NCBI GenBank assembly: GCA_013377075.1
Contig: JACABD010000003.1
Span: 77,916-111,998 of the forward strand
DNA length: 34,083 nucleotides
Origin: Geobacteraceae bacterium
Lineage (GTDB): Bacteria > Desulfobacterota > Desulfuromonadia > Geobacterales > DSM-12255
Reading direction: 5' to 3'
Shown here: positions 24,407 through 31,538 of the stretch, one piece after another
Numbering within the stretch: the first letter of the stretch is position 1
Layout: the number at the start of each line of letters is the position of its first letter
Translations under genes and position numbers: made by a program
Notes under the pieces: generated by a model
What the model saw: the letters and a program-made list of their open reading frames with translations, nothing else
Told to the model about the DNA's origin: nothing
Databases searched by the model: none

Positions 24407-24592
24407 TTACTCTCCTTTAGCTTTGTCAGCGGCGCAGCCGCCGCCCTTATTGGCACAGCACCCCTTGGATACATACTGGCTTCTGCCACCAGGGTCACCG
24501 CTTTCGCCGGTCCTGACCCTGAATGCCAGATTCACCAGCAGGGCTACCGCAATTACAACCAGAAGCGTTGTCGATACGATCTTGTATCTCAT
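24407..24592 (-). CDS. small Cys-rich membrane-anchored peptide, head of the metal operon
   Basis: 61 residues. One membrane helix (about 5-25, IVSTTLLVVIAVALLVNLAF) is followed by a short tail holding KGCCANKGGGC (C45, C46, C53). A textbook AAAGGAGGATTTGCA ribosome site supports translation. Its stop lies one base before the FtrD-like gene start, so the two are coupled. I do not know a named family. The Cys cluster outside the membrane and the position suggest a metal- or thiol-binding accessory. It is the first gene after the divergent control region. Confidence 0.75.
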   Translation of the reverse strand: MRYKIVSTTLLVVIAVALLVNLAFRVRTGESGDPGGRSQYVSKGCCANKGGGCAADKAKGE

Positions 24593-24727
24593 TGCAAATC
24601 CTCCTTTGCATTTTCACAGATATATATCAACTATTGTGCCAAACGAGACCATATCGGTAACAGACTGTTTTCTTTATTGTTTAATGATGGACTGACTTCT
24701 AGTGGAAAGAATTGGGATGGAATTAAG

Positions 24728-24757
24728 GAGAATATTCTCTCACTGTGTAGAATATTC
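24728..24757. promoter_or_regulatory. tandem AGAATATTC operator candidate
   Basis: A perfect 12-base palindrome GAGAATATTCTC (24728-24739) and a second AGAATATTC (24749-24757) whose palindromic cores are centred exactly 20 bp apart, i.e. two helical turns. It lies about 140 bp upstream of the Cys-rich peptide gene. The regulator is unknown. Confidence 0.45.
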
Positions 24758-24770
24758 AACAGTCAACTAA

Positions 24771-24789
24771 AACTTGCCAGTGGCAAGTT
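24771..24789. promoter_or_regulatory. perfect palindrome AACTTGCCA-G-TGGCAAGTT, CueR/MerR-like operator candidate
   Basis: Nine-base arms around a single central base. The half-site CTTGCCA resembles the CTTGCC half-sites of pseudomonad CueR boxes (from memory), though the centre is two bases shorter. It sits immediately upstream of the tandem AGAATATTC pair with respect to the metal operon. A TATTCT -10-like hexamer (minus strand, 24749-24754) lies within reach but has no convincing -35. Confidence 0.5.
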
Positions 24790-24914
24790 CGCATGTAAAA
24801 GAAATATCTCACCGCTATCGGCACGATGACCTTCGCCCCTTGGACAATCCGTATGCTTATCTTCTGGTCACGATTTAAAAAAATCATTGACAAAAGTTCA
24901 AGGCATCTGATATT

Positions 24915-24933
24915 GAACATGAAAATCATTATC
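24915..24933. promoter_or_regulatory. Fur-box-like site
   Basis: The plus-strand sequence GAACATGAAAATCATTATC matches the classical Fur consensus GATAATGATAATCATTATC at 16 of 19 positions, with the whole right half exact. It is followed 8 bases later by TTGACA (24942-24947). Placed between the metal operon and the porin, it could control either or both. Confidence 0.6.
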
Positions 24934-25048
24934 TGAATTATTTGACATACAAGCAAACGTTCTTTTCAAATCAGGATAAGTTTGCTTTCAGTCAGTTCAG
25001 CTTTAAAACTCATAAAGGCCATCAATGGCTCTTTTTTTCGCCCACGTA

Positions 25049-25077
25049 TTGATAATGACATTCAGTTTCTTTATCAC
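25049..25077 (+). promoter_or_regulatory. possible sigma-70 promoter of the porin gene
   Basis: TTGATA (25049-25054), 17-base spacer, TATCAC (25072-25077), about 32 bases before the porin ATG. Moderate match only. Confidence 0.35.
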
Positions 25078-25109
25078 AAAAAGCACCACAAATTCAAAGG
25101 AGACAACAA

Positions 25110-26345
25110 ATGAAAAAAAATGGTTTGATAACAGCAGTTATGGTCGGGTTATTAGCTCTTGCCTCTTCTTCCTACGCTGAAGAGGTCTCAGACTTGCAGC
25201 GGCAACTTGACGAGATTAAAGGCAAGATTCAGGAACTTCAGGCGCAAAAGAAAGTTGAAGCGGCTACCGGGAGCAGTGACCATCTAAAGAGTCTGTTAGG
25301 CAGTACCAAGATCAGTGGCTATGGAGAACTGGATTATATCTTCACACGGAGCAATCGCAATGGCAATGGAGGCAATACTCTAGACCCGCACAGGGTGGTT
25401 CTTAACGTGTATTCCGAACTGGCTGACTGGATTGACTTCAATTCAGAGCTGGAATGGGAAAACGGCGGCAGTGATGGTGGTGCAGAGGGCGGCATTTCGG
25501 TAGAACAGGCATATCTGACCTTTAAGATCAACCCTTCATTAAAGATCAATAGCGGTGTCATGTTGCTGCCCATGGGGGCAATCAACCAGAATCATGAACC
25601 GACAAACTTCTATTCCAGCGCTCGGCCGGCTCTTGATACTTATCTTATACCGTCTACCTGGCAGGCAATGGGGTTAGGTATATCCGGTGTAGTAGCCGAC
25701 AGGGTCGATTATCAATTAATGGCAGTAACCGGTCTCGACGGCAGCAAGTTCGACGCAGAAAATGGCGTGCGTGAAGGGAGACAAGACTTTGGCAAGGTTA
25801 GCAATAACAGTTTTGGCGTAACCGGCAGGCTTGATGTCCGGCCCTTGCAGAATCTGCGTACATCGTTGTCGCTCTATACAGGCAATTCGGCTCCAAGCGG
25901 CAGCCCGTCAGCATATACCACAATTGCAGCAGTTGACGGACGTTATCGCTTCAGCGATTTTGAGCTGGCCGGAGAATACGTACATGTCTACCAGGATCGT
26001 CCTGAGATACTGAACACAGAGATTGGCAGGAATATGTCAGGATACTGGGTTGAGGGTGACTGGCATGCAATGCCAAAGGCCTGGAAACAGGGAAAACTGG
26101 GAAATGCCGATGCAGTGCTTTTTGCACGCTACTCTGAGCTGAACACACAAAATGGCGGCGCCATAGACCCGGGCAGGACCTCTGGCAGGTTTAACCGCAA
26201 CTACACTACGTTTGGCATTTCGTTCATGCCGGTCCCTTCGGTGGCCATCAAGGCGGACTACCAGATCTATGGCGATCATAGTGCAGCAGGGGAAACTCCT
26301 ATCGGCAATGACAAGTTTCAGGTGACAATAGGATTTGTCTTCTAG
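25110..26345 (+). CDS. outer-membrane porin with N-terminal coiled coil
   Basis: 411 residues. Signal peptide 1-23 (VGLLALASSSYA-EE), then a short coiled coil (about 26-48, LQRQLDEIKGKIQELQAQKK) typical of trimeric porins, then alternating amphipathic strands (VVLNVYSELADWIDFNSELE; FGVTGRLDVRPLQNLRTSLS) ending in the C-terminal aromatic signal FQVTIGFVF. AAAGGAGA precedes the ATG. It resembles the OprO/OprP-style or DcaP-like porins widespread in Geobacter; the substrate cannot be told. Divergent from the metal operon across a shared control region containing a Fur-like box, so the two may be co-regulated. Confidence 0.85.
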   Translation: MKKNGLITAVMVGLLALASSSYAEEVSDLQRQLDEIKGKIQELQAQKKVEAATGSSDHLKSLLGSTKISGYGELDYIFTRSNRNGNGGNTLDPHRVVLNVYSELADWIDFNSELEWENGGSDGGAEGGISVEQAYLTFKINPSLKINSGVMLLPMGAINQNHEPTNFYSSARPALDTYLIPSTWQAMGLGISGVVADRVDYQLMAVTGLDGSKFDAENGVREGRQDFGKVSNNSFGVTGRLDVRPLQNLRTSLSLYTGNSAPSGSPSAYTTIAAVDGRYRFSDFELAGEYVHVYQDRPEILNTEIGRNMSGYWVEGDWHAMPKAWKQGKLGNADAVLFARYSELNTQNGGAIDPGRTSGRFNRNYTTFGISFMPVPSVAIKADYQIYGDHSAAGETPIGNDKFQVTIGFVF

Positions 26346-26354
26346 GAAACAAAA

Positions 26355-26392
26355 AAGGCCGCTTCACCGGTAGTATCCGGTAGAGCGGCCTT
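26355..26392. terminator. bidirectional terminator between the porin and serA
   Basis: An outer 9-bp stem AAGGCCGCT/AGCGGCCTT with an inner ACCGG/CCGGT stem and TAGTAT loop. On the minus strand it is followed by TTTTTTGTTTCC (good U-tract, serves serA); on the plus strand by GTCTTAATT (weaker, serves the porin). Confidence 0.88.
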
Positions 26393-26415
26393 GTCTTAAT
26401 TCTCAAAACACCGGA

Positions 26416-28014
26416 CTACTTCACAGGCAGATGTATAGCCTTGATGAATGAGGCATCGGTGGCCTGGCCGATCTCGGCAACAACCTCTTTGGGTACAGCC
26501 GAGTCCAGTGAGAGAATGACCATTGCCTCCCCCTTTTTCTCGCTTCGGCCAAGATTCATTGAGGCAATATTGATCTCGTGCTTGCCCATGATGGTACCGA
26601 TCTTGCCGATCATGCCGGGTCTGTCACCGTAGTGAAGAAGGAGCATATGTTCAGCAGGGGTGAAGTCCATGGAGTAGTCGCGAAGGCGGACTATGCGGGG
26701 TTTGCCTTCGAAAAGTGTTCCGGAGATAAGTCTTTTCTTGCTGTCAGCTCCCTCTATTACCAGTGTCACAAGGTTTGAAAAGGCGTCGGAGTGGGTAGAC
26801 TTTGCTTCATCAACGACAATCCCCATCTGCTCGGCAATAAGTGAGGCATTGACCATGTTCACATCCTGATCAACCATACGGTTGAGGAGTGCGGAGAGGC
26901 CGAAAACCGTAAGTGGTGAGCAGTCGTAATGGGCAATCTGGCCGGTGTAGCCGAAAGTCACCTTGGACGGGTTGGAGTCAACAAGCTGGATGCCGAAGTC
27001 GCACATGACGCGGATGAGGTTCATAAAAGGCCTCATCTGATCCATCAGCGCCAGATCGAAGCGCGGGATATTGACAGCATTTTCAAGGGGCTGCTCGTCC
27101 AGATAGTTGAGGATCTCTCTGGAAACATCAACAGCAACATTTATCTGTGCCTCGAAGGTGTTTGCACCAAGGTGGGGAGTTACTATCAACTTCTCCTGGG
27201 AGATGAGCTCCTTGAGAGTGTCACTTTTAGGGGGCTCGGCACTGTAGACATCGATGGCAGAGAGGCCGATCTTGCCGTTCTTCAGATTCTCAAGCAGTGC
27301 CTCCTCGTTGATAACACCACCGCGGGCGACGTTGAGAACGATAACCCCATCCTGCATCATGGCAAACTCGCGATTGCCGATCATGTCCCTGGTCTCATCA
27401 TTGAGCGGTGTATGCACGGTTATTATGTCGCAATTCTTGTAGATCTCTTCGTGGGACACAAGTTTGACACCGAGGTCATGGGCTCTTTTCACAGCAATGT
27501 AGGGATCGCAGGCAAGAACTTCGCATTCAAAAGCTTTCAGACGGGTGGCAACCCGGCCGCCGACCTTACCAAGGCCGATGACACCGGCTGTTTTACCTTT
27601 GAGCTCAACACCGGTAAAGGGGCCACGTTTCCACTCGCCGCTTTTGAGGCTGGCATTTGCCTTGGTAACATTGCGGCAGACCGAGAGAAGCAGCGCCATG
27701 GTATGCTCGGCAGCGCTGTTGGTATTGCCGAACGGTGCATTGACGACAATGACACCGCGGCTGCTGGCATAATCGACATCAACATTGTCGATACCGACCC
27801 CGGCACGGGCAACAAGCTTGAGCTTTTTGCCGGCATCGAGAAGATCCTTGTCGACGTTGGTGCCGCTGCGGGTAATGATAACTTCGTAATCACCTATGAG
27901 CCCAAGCAGTTCCTCCTTGGAGAGGCCAAGACGCATATCCATCTCGATCCTCGGATCCTGCTCAAGAAGCGCCAACCCTTCTGCGGCAACCTCGTCGGTA
28001 ACAATAACCTTCAT
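26416..28014 (-). CDS. serA: D-3-phosphoglycerate dehydrogenase (long form)
   Basis: 532 residues, the usual length of the long SerA class. A catalytic and NAD domain spans 1-315, with the dinucleotide motif GLGKVGG (147-153), NVARGG carrying the catalytic Arg (near 232), and PHLGANTFEAQ carrying the catalytic His (near 281). An intervening ASB domain (about 320-450) and a C-terminal ACT domain (about 455-530, LLLHYGDRPGMIGKIGTIMG) follow; ACT domains of this class can bind serine. Reaction: 3-phosphoglycerate to 3-phosphohydroxypyruvate with NAD, the first step of serine synthesis, cytosolic. Monocistronic, with its own promoter and terminator; AAGGAGAG precedes the ATG. Confidence 0.97.
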   Translation of the reverse strand: MKVIVTDEVAAEGLALLEQDPRIEMDMRLGLSKEELLGLIGDYEVIITRSGTNVDKDLLDAGKKLKLVARAGVGIDNVDVDYASSRGVIVVNAPFGNTNSAAEHTMALLLSVCRNVTKANASLKSGEWKRGPFTGVELKGKTAGVIGLGKVGGRVATRLKAFECEVLACDPYIAVKRAHDLGVKLVSHEEIYKNCDIITVHTPLNDETRDMIGNREFAMMQDGVIVLNVARGGVINEEALLENLKNGKIGLSAIDVYSAEPPKSDTLKELISQEKLIVTPHLGANTFEAQINVAVDVSREILNYLDEQPLENAVNIPRFDLALMDQMRPFMNLIRVMCDFGIQLVDSNPSKVTFGYTGQIAHYDCSPLTVFGLSALLNRMVDQDVNMVNASLIAEQMGIVVDEAKSTHSDAFSNLVTLVIEGADSKKRLISGTLFEGKPRIVRLRDYSMDFTPAEHMLLLHYGDRPGMIGKIGTIMGKHEINIASMNLGRSEKKGEAMVILSLDSAVPKEVVAEIGQATDASFIKAIHLPVK

Positions 28015-28049
28015 GTATGCTCTCCTTGTTTTCCGTTTGAAAAAATTGC

Positions 28050-28078
28050 ATAATATCCCCCCAAGTCAGAAATTGCAA
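28050..28078 (-). promoter_or_regulatory. sigma-70 promoter of serA
   Basis: On the minus strand TTGCAA (28073-28078), exactly 17-base spacer, TATTAT (28050-28055), 35 bases before the serA ATG. It shares an 80-bp divergent gap with trmL. Confidence 0.65.
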
Positions 28079-28094
28079 GACCGACCGGAGTAAA

Positions 28095-28565
28095 ATGATA
28101 CACAATCCCCCATTTCATATAGTACTGATTGAACCGGAAATCCCTCCAAACACCGGCAATATCGCCAGATTGTGCGGCGCCACAGGCACAGTTCTCCATC
28201 TTGTCGGCAAACTCGGTTTTTCAACCGACGACCGCTACCTGAAGCGGGCCGGCCTTGACTACTGGAGTGAAGTAGATATCCTCTACTGGCCTGATCTGGA
28301 GGCACTGCAAGCTGCATATCCTGCGGCAAGGCTCGTCTGTACAAGTAAAAAGGTGGCAACACCCCATATGGCATTCAACTTTATTGCAGGCGATTTTATT
28401 GTTTTCGGCAAGGAAACTAAAGGTCTGCCGGATAAACTTATAGAAGCCAATATTTTAACCAGCATTCGCATACCGATGTCTGGGAAAGTACGTAGCCTCA
28501 ACCTCTCTACTGCCGCCGGGATAGTGCTTTACGAAGCACTGCGGCAGACAGACCAGCTTGAATAG
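28095..28565 (+). CDS. trmL: tRNA (cytidine/uridine-34 2'-O)-methyltransferase
   Basis: 156 residues, the usual TrmL length. SPOUT-family motifs: EPEIPPNTGNIARLC (14-28), FGKETKGLP (motif 2, near residues 103-111) and IPMSGKVRSLNLSTAAGIVL (motif 3, near 125-144), which form the knotted SAM site. Reaction: 2'-O-methylation of the wobble nucleotide in tRNA-Leu isoacceptors using SAM. GGAG lies 4 bases before the ATG. Divergent from serA. It ends 9 bp before moaC and probably leads the molybdopterin/tungstate operon, a chance pairing rather than a functional one. Confidence 0.95.
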   Translation: MIHNPPFHIVLIEPEIPPNTGNIARLCGATGTVLHLVGKLGFSTDDRYLKRAGLDYWSEVDILYWPDLEALQAAYPAARLVCTSKKVATPHMAFNFIAGDFIVFGKETKGLPDKLIEANILTSIRIPMSGKVRSLNLSTAAGIVLYEALRQTDQLE

Positions 28566-28574
28566 GAGTTTATA

Positions 28575-29057
28575 ATGAGTTTTAATCACTTCGACAGCGC
28601 CGGACAGGCAATCATGGTTGATGTCAGCCATAAAGCGCCTACCATGAGGACAGCAACGGCTTCAGCCGCTGTACATCTGAAAGCGGAGACTGTACGGGAC
28701 ATCATCGACGGCAGAACCACAAAAGGTGATGTCCTCTCGGTTGCCAGAATTGCCGGTATCGCTGCGGCCAAAAAAACACCGGACCTTATCCCTCTCTCCC
28801 ATCCGCTGGCGATCCATCATGTCGCCATCGAGTTCACGGTTGATGCCGATGGCGGCACAATAACAGCTGAAGCAACTGTCAGGGCTTTCGAGCGGACAGG
28901 TGTTGAAATGGAGGCAATGACCTCTGCTGCTGTTGCCGCCCTGACCATCTACGATATGTGCAAAGGGGTGGACAAAGGAATCACCATCGGCGAGATAAAG
29001 CTGCTTTTCAAGGAGGGTGGCAAGTCCGGCACCTACCGGCGCGAGGATTTAAAATGA
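28575..29057 (+). CDS. moaC: cyclic pyranopterin monophosphate synthase
   Basis: 160 residues, full length. Family motifs: MVDVSHKAPTMRTATA (14-29), PDLIPLSHPLAIHHV (active-site SHPL) and GVEMEAMTSAAVAALTIYDM, then MCKGVDKG with the catalytic Lys and Asp. Converts the MoaA product 3',8-cyclo-GTP to cyclic pyranopterin monophosphate in the first stage of molybdopterin synthesis. AGGAG site upstream. Its TGA overlaps the ATG of the mogA-mobB fusion (ATGA, 29054-29057). Confidence 0.97.
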   Translation: MSFNHFDSAGQAIMVDVSHKAPTMRTATASAAVHLKAETVRDIIDGRTTKGDVLSVARIAGIAAAKKTPDLIPLSHPLAIHHVAIEFTVDADGGTITAEATVRAFERTGVEMEAMTSAAVAALTIYDMCKGVDKGITIGEIKLLFKEGGKSGTYRREDLK

Positions 29058-30064
29058 AAACCGCCATCCTTATATTGAGCGACAAGGGTTCACGGGGCGA
29101 ACGAATAGACACCAGCGGCCCGACCCTGGAAAAGTGGCTGACTAACAAAGGTGTCGAAGTGGTGCGCACACTGATAATCCCTGACGATGCAGCTCAGATC
29201 GAGGAAACTCTCATTGAGTGGGCTGACTCCGGGCAATTGGATCTCATCGTCACCTGCGGCGGCACCGGAGTCTCTCCCCGCGATGTTTCTCCCGAAGCAA
29301 CCAGAAGAGTTCTCGACCGGGAGATTCCCGGCCTTGGCGAAGAGATGCGCCGGGCAAGCGCCGCCATAACCCCCCATGCCCTGCTTTCACGGGCCATAGC
29401 CGGTATCCGCAACGGGACAATGATAGTCAACCTGCCGGGGAGCCCGAAAGGTGCCATTGAAAACCTCTCTGCCATCTGGTCAGCAATACCCCACGGAGTC
29501 GCAAAAATGAAGGGTGACCCCTCTGACTGCGCCGATTCTCATCCCAAAAAGAGAATATCCCCCCCTGCCCTCTCTTTTGTTGCCAAATCAGGAACAGGGA
29601 AGACAACACTGCTTGAGAAAGTAATCCCTCTGCTTAAGAACAGGGGCTGGAAAGTCGGACTGATCAAGCATGATGCCCACCGTTTCGACATCGACCATCC
29701 GGGAAAAGACTCCCATCGCCTGACCGTTGCCGGGGCAGAAACCATGCTGATCTCATCACCGGAAAAACTGGCCCTGGTTAAAAAACACGATGCATCGCCA
29801 CCCATAGAGGAGCTTATTTCAACCTACTTCAGGGATGTTGACATAGTCCTTACCGAAGGGTTCAAACATGGCGGTCTGCCGAAGATCGAACTCCACAGGA
29901 AAGAGCGTAGCAGTGAATTGATCTGCCGTGGTGAAAGCCATGACGTAACCCTGATTGCCGTTGCCAGCGATACCGGGATCGAGCTGGACGTCCCTGTTCT
30001 TGATCTCAATTCAGCCGAAGCTGTTGCCACGTTCATTGAATCCAGGTTTCTTGGTAAAGGGTAA
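29054..30064 (+). CDS. MogA-MobB fusion, molybdopterin adenylyltransferase / MGD accessory GTPase
   Basis: 336 residues from the ATG at 29054; a longer in-frame reading from 28958 lies inside moaC and is rejected because of the ATGA coupling. The N-terminal MogA domain (1-155) has ILSDKGSRGERIDTSGP, TCGGTGVSPRDVSPEAT (67-83) and NLPGSPKG (126-133). A linker (155-170) follows, then a MobB domain (171-336) with the P-loop AKSGTGKTT (177-185), KDSHRLTVAGAE, and LTEGFKHGGLPKIELHRK. MogA adenylylates molybdopterin before metal insertion; MobB supplies nucleotide-binding help to MobA in MGD formation. Fusing the two puts early and late cofactor steps on one chain. Domain identities are clear. Confidence 0.93.
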   Translation: MKTAILILSDKGSRGERIDTSGPTLEKWLTNKGVEVVRTLIIPDDAAQIEETLIEWADSGQLDLIVTCGGTGVSPRDVSPEATRRVLDREIPGLGEEMRRASAAITPHALLSRAIAGIRNGTMIVNLPGSPKGAIENLSAIWSAIPHGVAKMKGDPSDCADSHPKKRISPPALSFVAKSGTGKTTLLEKVIPLLKNRGWKVGLIKHDAHRFDIDHPGKDSHRLTVAGAETMLISSPEKLALVKKHDASPPIEELISTYFRDVDIVLTEGFKHGGLPKIELHRKERSSELICRGESHDVTLIAVASDTGIELDVPVLDLNSAEAVATFIESRFLGKG

Positions 30065-30072
30065 TATAGATA

Positions 30073-30771
30073 ATGGCGCTTATCCTTGACGGCTTAATCG
30101 AAGGGCTGAAACTTCTCCTGACACTTGACCCGGAGGTCTGGAGCATCACCCTGCTCTCTCTCAAGGTTTCAGCAATTGCAACCCTGTCGACACTGATAAC
30201 CGGCATTCCTCTCGGAGTCTTTCTGGCTCTCTCCAGCTTTCCGGGCAGACGTTTTTTCATATCAATTGTCAACACCGGCATGGGTCTGCCACCGGTTGTT
30301 GTCGGTCTTGTGGTGACAATCTTTCTCTGGAGAAACGGGCCCCTTGGGTTCATGGAGATGCTCTACACCCCACTGGCAATGATTCTCGCCCAGGCAGTGA
30401 TCGCCGCACCGATTGTCACCGGCATCACCATCGCTGCAATCCAGCAGCTGCCGTCAAACTTGAAACTGCAGGTGCGGGCACTTGGCGCAACTAAAGCACA
30501 GACCGTCTGGATCCTGGTCAGGGAGGCAAGACTGCCGCTCCTTGCCGCTGTCATGGCAGGGTTTGGCGGCGTCATCTCCGAAGTCGGCGCATCCATAATG
30601 GTTGGCGGCAACATCAAGGGGCAGACGAGGGTTCTGACCACGGCAACGGTCATGGAAAGCGGTAAGGGAAATTTCGAGGTGGCAATCGCCCTCTCATTCA
30701 TCCTGCTGCTGCTGACCTTTGCAGTAAATTATTTTCTTACGATGATCCAGCAGAGAGAGCGACCGCGATGA
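30073..30771 (+). CDS. tupB: TupB-like tungstate/molybdate ABC permease
   Basis: 232 residues with about five membrane helices and the permease EAA loop ALGATKAQTVWILVREARLP near 136-155. It reads like TupB/ModB-related permeases (GMGLPPVVVGLVVTIFLW; GASIMVGGNIKGQTRVLTTA), the latter block being characteristic of tungstate-type permeases as I know them. It follows the MobB domain gene by 8 bp, and its stop overlaps the ATPase start (ATGA). With moaC and mogA-mobB, the obvious role is oxyanion import for tungsten or molybdenum enzymes. Tungstate versus molybdate is inferred from family resemblance. Confidence 0.88.
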   Translation: MALILDGLIEGLKLLLTLDPEVWSITLLSLKVSAIATLSTLITGIPLGVFLALSSFPGRRFFISIVNTGMGLPPVVVGLVVTIFLWRNGPLGFMEMLYTPLAMILAQAVIAAPIVTGITIAAIQQLPSNLKLQVRALGATKAQTVWILVREARLPLLAAVMAGFGGVISEVGASIMVGGNIKGQTRVLTTATVMESGKGNFEVAIALSFILLLLTFAVNYFLTMIQQRERPR

Positions 30772-31538
30772 ACCGTAAACCACTGCTTGAAGCAACCAAC
30801 CTTAAAGTCTTTCGTGGCGGGGCACAGGTCATTGATATCCCCCATCTCTCCTTACCTGAAAATGGCAAGGTGGCTATCATCGCCCCTAATGGCGGCGGGA
30901 AGTCATCACTCCTTCTGACCCTTGCCTGCCTGCTACCAAGAACAGAGGGGACTATCTGTTTTGCCGGTAAAACAGTTGAGCAAAAGGATGAGACCGGGTT
31001 CCGACGCACCATAGCCATGCTCTTTCAGGAACCGCTGCTGTTTGACACAACGGTTCTCGATAATGTTGCCGAAGGTCTGAGAATAAGGGGAGTTGAGAAG
31101 AAAGCCGCCCGGGAGGAGTCAATGGCGGCGCTGGAGCTGTTCCGGGTGGCCCATCTGGCAAGCCGCTCGGCCCACAAACTCTCCGGTGGTGAAGCGCAGC
31201 GGGTCAGCCTTGCCCGGGCTTTTGCCATAAAACCGAAGCTGATCCTGATGGATGAGCCATTTTCAAGTCTTGATCTGCCGACACGGATAAAACTTGCCGA
31301 AGAACTGGGAGAGATACTGAATAATTCAGGGACAGCCGCTCTTATCGCCACCCATGAAAGGATCGAAGCGCTGCGCATGGTGGAACACCTGTTAGTGATG
31401 GATGCAGGGAGAATAATTCAGTCCGGCGATCCGACCGATGTGATCGAAAACCCGGTAAACGAATTTGTAGCAGCATTCAAGAGGACAAGTCACGGCCCGG
31501 TTCACCATGGCGAAAACAGTCGACAGTATGGTCGTTGA
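30768..31538 (+). CDS. tupC: TupC-like tungstate/molybdate ABC ATPase
   Basis: 256 residues. Walker A APNGGGKS (about 43-50), Q-loop LFQEP, signature LSGGEAQRVSLARA, Walker B LILMDEPFSSLD and H-loop ATHERIEA are intact. It lacks the C-terminal mop/TOBE-type domain of ModC, in line with the short TupC type. The ATG overlaps the tupB stop. Last gene of the operon; its final 62 bases overlap the converging tag gene. No substrate-binding protein (TupA) gene is nearby in the window. Confidence 0.9.
   Translation: MNRKPLLEATNLKVFRGGAQVIDIPHLSLPENGKVAIIAPNGGGKSSLLLTLACLLPRTEGTICFAGKTVEQKDETGFRRTIAMLFQEPLLFDTTVLDNVAEGLRIRGVEKKAAREESMAALELFRVAHLASRSAHKLSGGEAQRVSLARAFAIKPKLILMDEPFSSLDLPTRIKLAEELGEILNNSGTAALIATHERIEALRMVEHLLVMDAGRIIQSGDPTDVIENPVNEFVAAFKRTSHGPVHHGENSRQYGR

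Larger units (their letters stand above)
24593..25109. promoter_or_regulatory. 517-bp divergent control region between the metal operon and the porin gene
   Basis: No gene is seen in this stretch; a weak short minus-strand frame near 24756-24956 has no ribosome site. It contains three operator-like elements, listed separately (24728-24757, 24771-24789, 24915-24933), and a possible promoter for the porin (25049-25077). It is AT-rich. Confidence 0.7.

Noticed and set aside
24756-24956. 66-codon minus-strand frame in the divergent control region
   Set aside because: No ribosome site, no domain, and it overlaps the operator palindrome and Fur-like box.
26929-28053. 374-codon open frame on the plus strand opposite serA
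   Set aside because: It is fully antisense to an unmistakable serA, lacks a ribosome site and has no family motif; it is a by-product of serA codon usage.
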